From the NCBI GenBank assembly GCA_963582345.1, contig CAUZSN010000003.1:4474-68473 (forward strand): 64,000 bases of DNA, in the 5' to 3' direction. Origin of the DNA: CAUZSN01 sp963582345. GTDB lineage: Bacteria > Planctomycetota > Planctomycetia > Planctomycetales > Planctomycetaceae. Of the stretch, positions 20,023 to 28,363 are shown piece by piece. Positions within the stretch are counted from its first letter, which is position 1; the number at the start of each line of letters is the position of its first letter. The notes beneath the pieces were generated by a model, which was not told the DNA's origin, searched no databases, and was given only the letters and a program-made list of their open reading frames with translations. Position numbers and translations under genes: made by a program.

Positions 20023-20619
20023 TTAGGGGGTTGCAGGGAGACGGTCGTTCGCCTCTTTAAGGGCATCAATTTCGGTGTAGTTATAGATCGCAAAGCTCAA
20101 TCCCGTGAACGCTGCGCCGAGAACTCCAAGCGTAATAACATCAACGTTGCCGAAGACACCGGAGCTCGGGACATTACGGTCCACCACGTTTTGGGCGCGG
20201 ATTATTACTGCACCCGAAACAATTAGCACTTTTCGATGAGCTGCTGGCGGAGCGGTATTTGGCGCCCAGAAGCGGAACCAGCCATGACCATTTGCTGCGA
20301 CAACGTGATACGATCCGCCGCGCAAGTTCTCGACGGCAAACACACCGGTTTTGTCTGTCACCGCCGTGGCCACTTCGCGATCACTTTGACGAACTGAGAC
20401 AACGACTCCTTGCAGTTCCTTATTTTGCAAATCCATCACTTTGCCGGTGACAATGCCGCCGGCGGCCATGGCGATGTCAATAATTGCAGGTTCTTGTGCT
20501 GTTTTTCGTTGTTTGACTGCTTGATTAGGCCCGGCTGCGAACAGTTCTAACTGCGGAATCAAAAGCCCGCAGGAGGCCATGCTGACGAACGTCGCTTTCA
20601 GAAATCGCCATGAGTTCAT
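20023..20619 (-). CDS. Secreted/membrane protein with carboxypeptidase-regulatory-like domain
   Basis: A 198-residue protein with an N-terminal signal (FLKATFVSMASCGLLIPQLELFAAG). Residues about 55-110 (GGIVTGKVMDLQNKELQGVV, REVATAVTDKTGVFAVENLRGGSYHVVAANG) match the carboxypeptidase regulatory-like (CarboxypepD_reg) beta-sandwich. A hydrophobic helix near residues 165-185 (VITLGVLGAAFTGLSFAIY) precedes a short charged tail, so it is probably anchored. Small proteins of this build are common in planctomycetes with unknown roles. The likely terminator at 19761-19820 lies downstream. Confidence 0.7.
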   Translation of the reverse strand: MNSWRFLKATFVSMASCGLLIPQLELFAAGPNQAVKQRKTAQEPAIIDIAMAAGGIVTGKVMDLQNKELQGVVVSVRQSDREVATAVTDKTGVFAVENLRGGSYHVVAANGHGWFRFWAPNTAPPAAHRKVLIVSGAVIIRAQNVVDRNVPSSGVFGNVDVITLGVLGAAFTGLSFAIYNYTEIDALKEANDRLPATP

Positions 20620-20886
20620 CTGTTTCTCACCTTACATCCGATCGACGCCAATTGAATTCGCGTTCGGCACAACATCACCGTTCCAAAATCGATATTGTTT
20701 TCGATTCGGCGGCGATGAAATTACGTCACACGATCAATAACTTTTACCTAAATCTTAATATCGACAAATTGACCACGACCGTTGAAAGAATAATACCTAG
20801 CACGCAACCTTTTTCTCGTCAGCTGAGATAAAGCGGCTACATACCACTGTGTTTCCGGAAATCCGACTCTGACTTACTGAATCCAG

Positions 20887-23520
20887 TTAGGAATCGGTGG
20901 AACGCATTTTGTTCGGCGTATGTTCCAAGTCAGACTTTTTTTCGCGGACTTGGAACAAGTCAGGACTTCCGCCGTTCTTAGGAACGCGAAATTCGCAATG
21001 TGATCCGACTGGCAACGTATACAGCTTTACTCCAGCATCGGTCCTGTGACGGTAAGTCAGTGGATATGGGATTGTATAATCGTGCGAATTTCCAGCTTCG
21101 AGTGTGTAGGGACCTCCCCAACCGCTGTGCGGACCCTTCGTTTCATACACCAGTGAAATATTGCTGCGATTAGTGATCTTCACGCCGGGAGCACTGAATT
21201 CGACAACTATATCAGGCGCTGACCAGTTGGCTTTTGAAAGCCGCAATTTCGTCAATCCGAAGTTGATGTCCGGAATCCGGGTCTTGGAGAACGGTCCCTG
21301 GCTGGTCCAACCTCGCCAACCGTCGACGAATATTTTTTTGATCATTTCGGCTTTAATTTCGGAAGATTTTGGCTGATAACCGGATGCAAATCGTCCGGAC
21401 AGTCTAATGTCAGGTTCGCCGACCCAGCTCAGCTTTAATGCTCGTTCGATTAAATGCGATGCTGAAACATTCACTTGTACTAATTGAGTGAGTTGGACTT
21501 CAAATTCTGCAAACGGTGTCCACTGAGAAACGTTCCCTTCATTCTTAATCGCCAGGGAGATCAATATTTTGGGAAAGTTGAACTGAAATCTTCCGTTAGC
21601 ATTTGGCTGTGGTTTCGCATCGACAACCATGATCGGCTCGGCCAATACCAACTCCGACCAGATCTCGACGTTGTCTGTGTAGCGTTTCAAGTCGGGAATT
21701 GCTGCGTCCAGGACGTTTCGGTCCGCGAGCGGCCTGAATTTCGTTTCAGGGATGTCCAGAACATGAATCCGAGCGACGTCAGCCTGAATCAACAGGTTCG
21801 TCAACGGTCGTAATAAATTTGGTGCGACGCCGATACGTAGACTGGTTGATTTCGGAACCGCACCTACGGTACGACCAATCAAATTGATTAATTTAGGCTT
21901 CGCGGGAGCATGTTTTGCATTGACGGCCGCTGCCGTGACGCCAAAAACGACAGAAACACCGTTCTTGTCCGTTGCGATTTGGTCGGGCCAAACACGAATT
22001 CGCGGGCGATAGACGGGCAATGGCCAGAAACTGCTGACCAGATCCGTAACATCTGTCCAGATTAGCTTCTTTTCAATTCGATTCAGAAGCGACGGAATGA
22101 CTGATGTAATCTCTTGTTCTATGCGATCTTGACTTCCATAAAGACCGTTAACTAAACCATTAGACACTTTCTTACGAGTCATACCCAGGCCACGCGTAGA
22201 GATATCAGCAGGTGATGTCACGTACCAATTGTCTTCAGGAATGTCAAACTGCGTCGTGACGAGTTTCAGCCGAATCTGGCGATCATTGACGAATGGCATG
22301 ACGTCAAAACTCAGCCAGGCAGGACGTTGGTAGCCAATAACGATGTAAATTGGTCCGGCTGTTGCCGAATGATCTTTCCCGGTGACGTAAGTGGCGTCGA
22401 TCGTAATTGTAATGTCTTGAAGTCCCAGTTGAATATTTAAATGGTCTTTGCGATGCGCATTAATCCGTGCTTGTGTAAGTTTTCCGGTGTAGCTGATTCC
22501 GGAAAATTCGATGTCGAAGTTGCGACCATCCACAGTCGTCGTATCGGAGAAATCGTCAAGCGTCCCGCTGAGAAGTTCTGCCGAGACCAACTTAGGGATC
22601 GCATAGGCCAGCGCATCCAGCATGTCGTTGCCCAAACGGACGTAGCCGGCCTTTGATATTTCAAGCACCGGCAGGAATGGATCGTCCTTGTTTGGCTTGA
22701 CAATTGCGCGATGACCCGGCTTGGTATGAATTGTGGGAGCTGCATGTTCCACCGAACGGGGATCTAAGAGCCAGGCATAAAGATTGTCGCTGTCGTAGGC
22801 AAGTTTCCAAACGTCATGGCCGATGCCGGAGATAGCGTTGAAGCGGGGATGAGCGCCGGCCAACTTGAGTGCCTCGATCATTTGCCGGGATTCTTTCGGC
22901 AGGATGGCCGCATCGTCCATTCCGTGGAAGGCCCACACTGGAATGTCCTTTAACGTCTGGGCCCATTCAGGGCGTCCGCCACCTGCTAAGGGGACAATCG
23001 CTGCCCATCGCTTCGGCGTTGCTGCGGCGATGCTCCACACGCCATAACCTCCCATAGACCAGCCGGTCAGGATCTCGCGGTTCTTGTCGACGCGAAACTC
23101 CTTTTCGACAGCGTCCAAAATGCGGAGGGCCCGACTGCTGTCTGGCGTCCCGGCGTTCCATCCCTGGAGCAAACGGCTTTTGACGTCTTCGCACTGCGGA
23201 AAAACCACCAGAAACGGAAAAGTTTCTTGCCGTTTTCTGACGAACGGTCCCAGACCGATTTTCGTCGGGGCATCGCCATCACTCCCTCGTTCTCCCGCAC
23301 CGTGCAAGAACAATATTATCGGCCATTTCGTATCAGACGAATAATCCTGCGGGACAAAGACCGTAAACGTGTGTTCTCCTTCATCGTCCCGGTAAATGCG
23401 CTTCAAGAACCCTCTTGACGGGGTGTCAGCTTGAGCGAACTCGACAGTCAAAAGCAGGACGACCAACAAACCAATCGACCATGCGGAAATCCACATCCTG
23501 GCAAATCGGAATTCCATCAT
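20887..23520 (-). CDS. Secreted alpha/beta-hydrolase (esterase/PHB-depolymerase-like) with long C-terminal region
   Basis: An 877-residue exported protein. The signal is MWISAWSIGLLVVLLLTVEFAQA. Residues about 35-260 form an alpha/beta hydrolase: WPIILFLHGAGERGSDGD, the nucleophile elbow LTGWSMGGYGVWS, the acid HGMDDAAILP and the histidine GIGHDVWKLAY, a complete Ser-Asp-His triad like that of predicted peptidases/carboxylesterases. The remaining 600 residues are predominantly beta-like; part (about 300-520) resembles a lipid- or ligand-binding fold but is not recognised. The hydrolase usually occurs alone at about 250 residues, so the extension is unusual. The sigma-factor gene lies 183 bp upstream in the same direction. 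Confidence 0.75.
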   Translation of the reverse strand: MMEFRFARMWISAWSIGLLVVLLLTVEFAQADTPSRGFLKRIYRDDEGEHTFTVFVPQDYSSDTKWPIILFLHGAGERGSDGDAPTKIGLGPFVRKRQETFPFLVVFPQCEDVKSRLLQGWNAGTPDSSRALRILDAVEKEFRVDKNREILTGWSMGGYGVWSIAAATPKRWAAIVPLAGGGRPEWAQTLKDIPVWAFHGMDDAAILPKESRQMIEALKLAGAHPRFNAISGIGHDVWKLAYDSDNLYAWLLDPRSVEHAAPTIHTKPGHRAIVKPNKDDPFLPVLEISKAGYVRLGNDMLDALAYAIPKLVSAELLSGTLDDFSDTTTVDGRNFDIEFSGISYTGKLTQARINAHRKDHLNIQLGLQDITITIDATYVTGKDHSATAGPIYIVIGYQRPAWLSFDVMPFVNDRQIRLKLVTTQFDIPEDNWYVTSPADISTRGLGMTRKKVSNGLVNGLYGSQDRIEQEITSVIPSLLNRIEKKLIWTDVTDLVSSFWPLPVYRPRIRVWPDQIATDKNGVSVVFGVTAAAVNAKHAPAKPKLINLIGRTVGAVPKSTSLRIGVAPNLLRPLTNLLIQADVARIHVLDIPETKFRPLADRNVLDAAIPDLKRYTDNVEIWSELVLAEPIMVVDAKPQPNANGRFQFNFPKILISLAIKNEGNVSQWTPFAEFEVQLTQLVQVNVSASHLIERALKLSWVGEPDIRLSGRFASGYQPKSSEIKAEMIKKIFVDGWRGWTSQGPFSKTRIPDINFGLTKLRLSKANWSAPDIVVEFSAPGVKITNRSNISLVYETKGPHSGWGGPYTLEAGNSHDYTIPYPLTYRHRTDAGVKLYTLPVGSHCEFRVPKNGGSPDLFQVREKKSDLEHTPNKMRSTDS

Positions 23521-23703
23521 GGCTGGTTTCCTTCAATTGCGTTCTAACTCGCATCAATTGTCGTGTTACATTTTGCAGCACAGCGTGTCAACAGGCCAGA
23601 TTGGCTTTTCTAAGTTGACGAAAGACGCGTGTTTCTGGGAGATTGGGGAGCGAGCACCGAGCTTATCCGCAGATCGCCATCTACAGGCCGACAGGTTCGA
23701 GTG

Positions 23704-24282
23704 CTACGGCTGTTCATTAAACTGCCGAATTTTTTCCCGGGCTCTGGTCAGTGTCGGGCCGATTGAGTTTACTGGGATACCTAACCCGGTGCTGATTTCT
23801 CGGTAGGATTTACCCTCGAGATGAAATTGGCGAACGACCGCGGCATCCTTTTCTGACAACGTCTTCAGAATTCGATGCACTTCATCACGGTCATCAATTC
23901 GCGAATTCTCCGGGTTGGATGCTCTAACCTGTTCGAGCGAAGACTGGTGAGCGTGAACGCGTTCCCTCGTTTCAGTGATACGGTGGCGAGTGATCTCGCG
24001 TAATACAATACGGCGGGCAACAATGGTTAGATATGTCGCTAGCGAACATTTGCCGCGAAACTGGCGAAGGACGGAGTAGTTATCCGCCAACAGAACGACG
24101 AAAGTCTCCGCACAGAGGTCGTTAATGTCTTCGGGCGATAATCGAACGCTGCGTGCGTGCGCCGTGTGGTTAATGACGTGTACAAACAATCCAATGAATC
24201 GATCAACAAAGTCGTTCCATGCGCCCGGCTCTTCAGCGAGGCATCGATTAAGTAAATGGAGGTCAATCGCCGTGAGGGCCAC
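23704..24282 (-). CDS. ECF-type RNA polymerase sigma factor
   Basis: About 192 residues from GTG 24282, chosen because AGAGGA sits 8 bases upstream (24291-24296); the frame is open to a TTG at 24372 but that part is not conserved. Region 2 is seen in the stretch WNDFVDRFIGLFVHVINHTA through EDINDLCAETFVVLL and FRGKCSLATYLTIVARR. Region 4 is the C-terminal helix-turn-helix: LSEKDAAVVRQFHLEGKSYR then EISTGLGIPVNSIGPTLTRA. No anti-sigma gene is adjacent, and the downstream neighbour is the secreted hydrolase. A near-perfect inverted copy of its last 63 coding bases lies at 25251-25313. Confidence 0.85.
   Translation of the reverse strand: MALTAIDLHLLNRCLAEEPGAWNDFVDRFIGLFVHVINHTAHARSVRLSPEDINDLCAETFVVLLADNYSVLRQFRGKCSLATYLTIVARRIVLREITRHRITETRERVHAHQSSLEQVRASNPENSRIDDRDEVHRILKTLSEKDAAVVRQFHLEGKSYREISTGLGIPVNSIGPTLTRAREKIRQFNEQP
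23737..23799. repeat. Arm 1 of a 63-nt inverted repeat (inside the sigma-factor gene)
   Basis: The minus-strand sequence here (encoding EISTGLGIPVNSIGPTLTR) is repeated in inverted orientation at 25251-25313 with two mismatches in 63 bases; beyond one further base indel the A-run also matches. Flanking sequence shows little similarity. Confidence 0.85.
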
Positions 24283-24290
24283 GGGCAGAT

Positions 24291-24296
24291 TCCTCT
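24291..24296 (-). promoter_or_regulatory. Ribosome-binding site deciding the sigma-factor start
   Basis: AGAGGA on the minus strand, 8 bases before GTG 24282. It supports the shorter protein over the TTG at 24372. Confidence 0.55.
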
Positions 24297-24782
24297 GCAA
24301 TGAGTTTTGGGATGGATAAGTAAGTCGACGAGAGGGGTCAATGTCGCCAAGCCCCACCAATCCAACTCGCAAGACCGTTCACTGGAACCCGATTTACTGA
24401 ATTGTAGGTGGGCGATCAAACTGGTTGCTGTCTAATGTAGTTTGATTCAGTATTTGAGGCAATATGGTAATTGACGCACACGTTAAGCGTTTCACCATCG
24501 TGAGTTACTGCGTTGCATCGCCTTCCCTGTCTCGACATGAAATTGCGTCAGGTACTTACTTGACACTCTGTTGGATCGCAACTAAGATTCCGAGTGATTT
24601 TTCGCACGCAAAGTGTGAAATTTCTTGATCTTGTGTCGTTCGGCCAAGTTTTTCGGCCCGTGCGGTCAATATATTGCTTGAAAGGTTGCAGAGTTCAATC
24701 GTTTATGTAGGCTACTCACCGACGGTCATGAAAAGGAATGTCCTCGTATGCGAGATCAGCCTGCTGCAGGAAAGGGAACGTT
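24297..24782. other. Divergent control region between sigma factor and ferredoxin
   Basis: About 485 bp separating the minus-strand sigma gene from the plus-strand ferredoxin gene. No coding remnant was recognised. Upstream of the ferredoxin, a TTGAAA (24678-24683) followed at 18 bases by TTTATG (24702-24707) is a weak promoter candidate. Nothing else stands out. Confidence 0.3.
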
Positions 24783-25061
24783 ATGACTCACGTCGTTGCC
24801 GAACCCTGTTTCGGTTGTAAATACACCGACTGTGTCGTTGTTTGTCCGGTCGAGTGCTTTTACGAAGGCGAGTCGATGCTTTACATTCACCCGGACGAGT
24901 GCATCGACTGTGAAGCTTGTGTTCCGGAATGTCCCGTGGAGGCGATATTCCACGAAGATAATTTACCCGAAGAGTGGACTGCCTATACTGAACTGAACGC
25001 AGAGTTGTCGCTACAATGTCCGGTCATCACTGAAAAGAAAGAGCCATTGGCCGAATCTTAA
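24783..25061 (+). CDS. fdxA: 7Fe-type ferredoxin ([3Fe-4S][4Fe-4S])
   Basis: A 92-residue electron carrier from ATG 24783 with AGGAAAGGG upstream; an upstream TTG frame start at 24738 is not needed. The cysteine layout is [14 protein letters not shown] in the first half and [12 protein letters not shown] in the second, the FdxA arrangement in which one cluster may be [3Fe-4S]. The sequence between, [17 protein letters not shown], is typical of the family. The product is acidic and cytoplasmic. It stands alone, divergent from the sigma gene; its partner enzyme cannot be told from context. Confidence 0.92.
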   Translation: MTHVVAEPCFGCKYTDCVVVCPVECFYEGESMLYIHPDECIDCEACVPECPVEAIFHEDNLPEEWTAYTELNAELSLQCPVITEKKEPLAES

Positions 25062-25391
25062 AAAGCTTCAGTACCGCTGATCGAGGCAGTAGCTGTGCGG
25101 TCTGTTGCTAGGCACAGTCGGTGTTTGGTGGTCAACACTAAAATGAATCGAGCATACAGCCAACGGTTTAAACAACTATTATGATAGCGCGAGCTTGCTA
25201 ACGTCACTGTAGTAGTCGCGCGAAGTCATACGTTCACCGTTCGATTCAATGAAATCAGCACCGGGTTAGGTATCCCAGTAAACTCAATCGGCCCGACGCT
25301 GACCAGATCCCGGAAAAATGTGGCTATTCATGACCACATAGTATTGCCCAGTGTAATATGGATTTATGGCAACTTCGTGAAATCCAGAACT
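25062..25391. other. Intergenic stretch between convergent genes, with a sigma-gene fragment
   Basis: About 330 bp between the ferredoxin stop and the 3' end of the Hsp70/J-like operon. It contains an inverted copy of the sigma-factor 3' end (25251-25313). Two small hairpins (CTGTGC/GCACAG and GTGTT/AACAC, about 25092-25142) follow the ferredoxin, without a clear T-run. No gene was recognised. Confidence 0.5.
25251..25313. repeat. Arm 2 of the inverted repeat: displaced copy of the sigma-factor 3' end
   Basis: On the plus strand this reads EISTGLGIPVNSIGPTLTRS, then drifts into unrelated sequence. It matches 23799-23737 on the minus strand at 61 of 63 positions. The match starts abruptly at the GAAATC codons, with only faint similarity upstream, so it looks like a short recent inverted duplication rather than an old paralogue. 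A transcript running past the end of the J-like gene (stop 25392) would be complementary to the sigma mRNA here. Confidence 0.85.
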
Positions 25392-26414
25392 TCACGACTT
25401 CCAGTACACCCTGACAACGTACCAGACGGCTAGAAGCGGCAGAATCAGTGTCGTCAGCGTGACGAATGACCAGTTCTGAAAAAACAGTGGTTTTAGTAGA
25501 AACTGATCAATTAGGATGGAAGCAATCGTTGTCCAGCAGATGATGACGATTCCCAAAAGCTTGCCTTGCTGTTGCTCTTCGGAAGTCAATTGAGTCGTGC
25601 GCTTGCGCGGTTTCCGATTCAAATTTTTTGGTAGTTTAGTGGTTTTCTGCGTGGTTGCGGCGTCAGCCGGTTTTTGAGCGGTTTCGTCGCGCATGCCAGC
25701 AGCGTAATACTTGGCGATGGCCTGATTGATGGCCAATGGCGTGGCGATGACTTGGCGTATTGGAACTCCAAACCGAAGACGCAATTCGTCTTCCAACATA
25801 TGAGTTGGTTCTTCGGCGCACGCAACCAACAGAACATCATTATCGATAAAGAGCGGCAGAATTGAATTTCGCTTGACTAAAGCTCGCGGAACTTTGTCTA
25901 AGACGGAATCATCGGGCATCATGTCCTCTAGGTCGACATACGAAAACCCCAGTTCAATAGCGAACGCTCGCGAGGCAGTTTGGGCGTCGGCTAGCTTCAT
26001 CTGGACGATGGCATCTCGCATCGAAAGTCCTCGCAAGTCGGCAAAAGCCCGAGCATCCTTGATGTGTTCTTTATTGAGGTGACCTTGATCTACTAATACA
26101 TTTTCCATCAATGGATGTCCGGTCGTGCTCGTTGCTGGCTCGAACTTGCGTCCCGTTTTTTCGTCAAATTCGCGCTTGCGAGCTGGATCCGTCAAGCACA
26201 GCATTGCTTTGGCGAGTTCGTTTAGCAGTTCTTGCGACGGAACAGCATATTGGCCTGTGGCGTATTTACGAACGTGGGCGTTTAGCTTCTTATAATGGCG
26301 GCGAATTTTGTCGTTGTCGTCCTCGAACTGCACCAGTCGCAGTAAAGTATAGTAATCCGGCGGGCGTGGGCCGTCGGGGATCCCGAGCCAGTCCTTATAG
26401 ACATCCAGTGCCAC
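25392..26414 (-). CDS. J-domain-like plus GspE N-terminal (MshEN) domain membrane protein
   Basis: About 340 residues from GTG 26414 (ALDVYKDWLGIPDGPRPPDYY), with GGGAAAG ten bases upstream; an earlier frame start at 26489 is not conserved. Residues 5-90 form a J-like helical module (DYYTLLRLVQFEDDNDKIRR, LTDPARKREFDEKTGR) without the HPD tripeptide. Residues about 100-235 look like a type II secretion ATPase N-terminal domain (MENVLVDQGHLNKEHIKDA, AFAIELGFSYVDLEDM, LLVACAEEPTHMLEDELRLR), a fold known to bind c-di-GMP or nucleotide in some members. A basic Pro/Lys linker and two C-terminal helices follow. It lies 150 bp downstream of the Hsp70 gene in the same direction, so a membrane-tethered Hsp70 adaptor is a reasonable inference. 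Confidence 0.7.
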   Translation of the reverse strand: MALDVYKDWLGIPDGPRPPDYYTLLRLVQFEDDNDKIRRHYKKLNAHVRKYATGQYAVPSQELLNELAKAMLCLTDPARKREFDEKTGRKFEPATSTTGHPLMENVLVDQGHLNKEHIKDARAFADLRGLSMRDAIVQMKLADAQTASRAFAIELGFSYVDLEDMMPDDSVLDKVPRALVKRNSILPLFIDNDVLLVACAEEPTHMLEDELRLRFGVPIRQVIATPLAINQAIAKYYAAGMRDETAQKPADAATTQKTTKLPKNLNRKPRKRTTQLTSEEQQQGKLLGIVIICWTTIASILIDQFLLKPLFFQNWSFVTLTTLILPLLAVWYVVRVYWKS

Positions 26415-26563
26415 GAAGCTGCTTTCCCAGTGGAGCGTCAAACAGACTCTGTTTTTGTGTAAAAACGATGTGCCACCAAAACCGCGCACCGTTTTGTCGT
26501 TGGGCCAGATTGCACCCGCCGCGTCGATCGCGGCAAAAGTCGTGCGGAAATAATGACAAACGA

Positions 26564-28141
26564 TTATGTAATCTCGTACTCGTCTACAAGGCCCTTAAAG
26601 ACATCGACGCCACTTTCGTCAAGTCCGGAGTCTCGTACAATTTCAGTCGAGGCTTCGTTGTCGCCGGTTAGCTCTTTGGCGTGCGCCAGGATCCGACCTT
26701 GCGAATTGTACTCATAAGATAACTCAACCGGCGATCCGGCAGGTAAGTTATCCGGTAAATCAAAAATTCGAAAATCGCCAATCGTGGTACAGGCGTTCGG
26801 ATTTGAGGCCTCACCTTCCAGTACGGTCACGTGAATCCGCTGCTGATTATCCGAAGTAGTCACAAATCGCTGTTTGACGTTGTTGGGGATTTCCGTATTC
26901 TTCGGGATCATTATGTGATTAATCGTTCTGGATTTATCGTTGGGATCAGTCAGCTTCACACCTAACGAGTGCGAGTTGACATCAGTGGTATTCACGGCAC
27001 GTAATCGATTGATCAAGGCCTTTCCCATTCGGCTCTCGCCGCCGGTTGCTTTGGCCTCCAAAATGGCCGCATGAATCGCGGCACCCTGCGAAACCGCTTC
27101 TTCTGGAACCACATCTTGCGAAGGAGCTTGTTTGCACACGTCTGTTAACATGTGTTTGATGATTGGCATCTGCGTTGCCCCGCCGACAAGGATGACATTT
27201 TCCAAAGATTCCGGCTTGATTCCCGCCTGTTGGAGCACTAGTTCCGTCGTGTCTTTGGTACGCTGAAGCAAATCGGCAGTCATGCGTTCGAAATCGCCAC
27301 GCGTCAACGAGACCGTTAGCGAATCGCCTTCATAATACAAAGTGACGGGAACCTGAGCTTTTTCGCTGAGCGCACACTTTGCTTGCTCGCACTCACTCGA
27401 GAACGAATGCACCGCTGCGGGATTGTCGCGCGGATCCTTATGGAACTTCTGATTGAATTGCTCGCACACGTGATCCAAGATGCGGCGACTCCAGTCCAGA
27501 CCGCCTAGCATGACGTCGCCGTCGGTTGCCAAAACGCGAAAATGAGTTGGCGTATACCGCACCACTGTCACGTCAAATGTTCCACCGCCCAGATCGTACA
27601 CCAGTATAGTTTTTTCATCTTGCTTGAGATCAGCCCGCCCAAGCTCGCCTTTGTTCCAGGCAAACGCCAGTGTGGCGGCAGTCGGCTCGTTGATGATGTC
27701 GATCACGTTTAATCCGGCAATGCGCCCCGCGTCTTGCGTGGCTTTGCGGCGAACATCGTTGAAATAATAAGGTACGGTGATCACTGCGTTAGCAATCGTC
27801 CCTATATGCTTTTCAGCATCCTGTCTCAGTTTTTTTAAAATGAGAGCTGATACAAACTCGGGTGTTAATTTCTTGGCCTGATACACGACGTAAAAGTCTT
27901 TGTTTCCCATCTCACGTTTGATTGCCTCGATTACGCGACTGGGGTCTTCGACGGCAATGCGTCCAAACGATGGCCCCACCATGATATGATCGTCATCGCC
28001 TAGCAGAACCACTGACGGCGTGATGACGTTACCATCGACATTTCGAATCGCGGTGGGCGCACCTTCGTTGTCCAATTGCGCGATTGAAGAGTAAGTAGTG
28101 CCCAAATCAATTCCGACGGTTTGACCTTCGACTAGACTCAT
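26564..28141 (-). CDS. Hsp70-family chaperone (DnaK-like, short C-terminus)
   Basis: A 525-residue Hsp70 paralogue; full DnaK is near 640. The ATPase domain is complete: phosphate 1 VGIDLGTTYSSIA, AVITVPYYFNDVRRKATQDA, NEPTAATLAFA, phosphate 2 ILVYDLGGGTFDVTVV and ENVILVGGATQMPIIK. The substrate domain begins about residue 395 (NSHSLGVKLTDP, IMIPKNTEIPNNVKQRFVTT) and ends after the beta part, so the helical lid and the EEVD-like tail are missing. It precedes the J-like/GspE-N gene. This is probably a dedicated chaperone and not the main DnaK. No heat-shock element was seen upstream. Confidence 0.88.
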   Translation of the reverse strand: MSLVEGQTVGIDLGTTYSSIAQLDNEGAPTAIRNVDGNVITPSVVLLGDDDHIMVGPSFGRIAVEDPSRVIEAIKREMGNKDFYVVYQAKKLTPEFVSALILKKLRQDAEKHIGTIANAVITVPYYFNDVRRKATQDAGRIAGLNVIDIINEPTAATLAFAWNKGELGRADLKQDEKTILVYDLGGGTFDVTVVRYTPTHFRVLATDGDVMLGGLDWSRRILDHVCEQFNQKFHKDPRDNPAAVHSFSSECEQAKCALSEKAQVPVTLYYEGDSLTVSLTRGDFERMTADLLQRTKDTTELVLQQAGIKPESLENVILVGGATQMPIIKHMLTDVCKQAPSQDVVPEEAVSQGAAIHAAILEAKATGGESRMGKALINRLRAVNTTDVNSHSLGVKLTDPNDKSRTINHIMIPKNTEIPNNVKQRFVTTSDNQQRIHVTVLEGEASNPNACTTIGDFRIFDLPDNLPAGSPVELSYEYNSQGRILAHAKELTGDNEASTEIVRDSGLDESGVDVFKGLVDEYEIT

Positions 28142-28363
28142 AGGTGTACCTTAATTGGCAGTAGCCTCCGGACGAGCAGACAAACTTGAGTGAAGGCTCA
28201 AGTAAAATTTTCGGCGAACAACCAACCTGACTGAAAAATGTCAGGTCCGTCATTGTGACAACGATTTCTCGCAGAATCAAGCGGTTCCCATTCTTAATTC
28301 TTCGTAGCCATTTGAACCAGAACTGCGATCGCAGTAATCTGAAAAGTGTAGATCACTTGTTGA

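Noticed and set aside
25062..25200. Terminator after the ferredoxin gene
   Set aside because: Two short inverted repeats are present but neither is followed by a T-run, so a terminator is not claimed.
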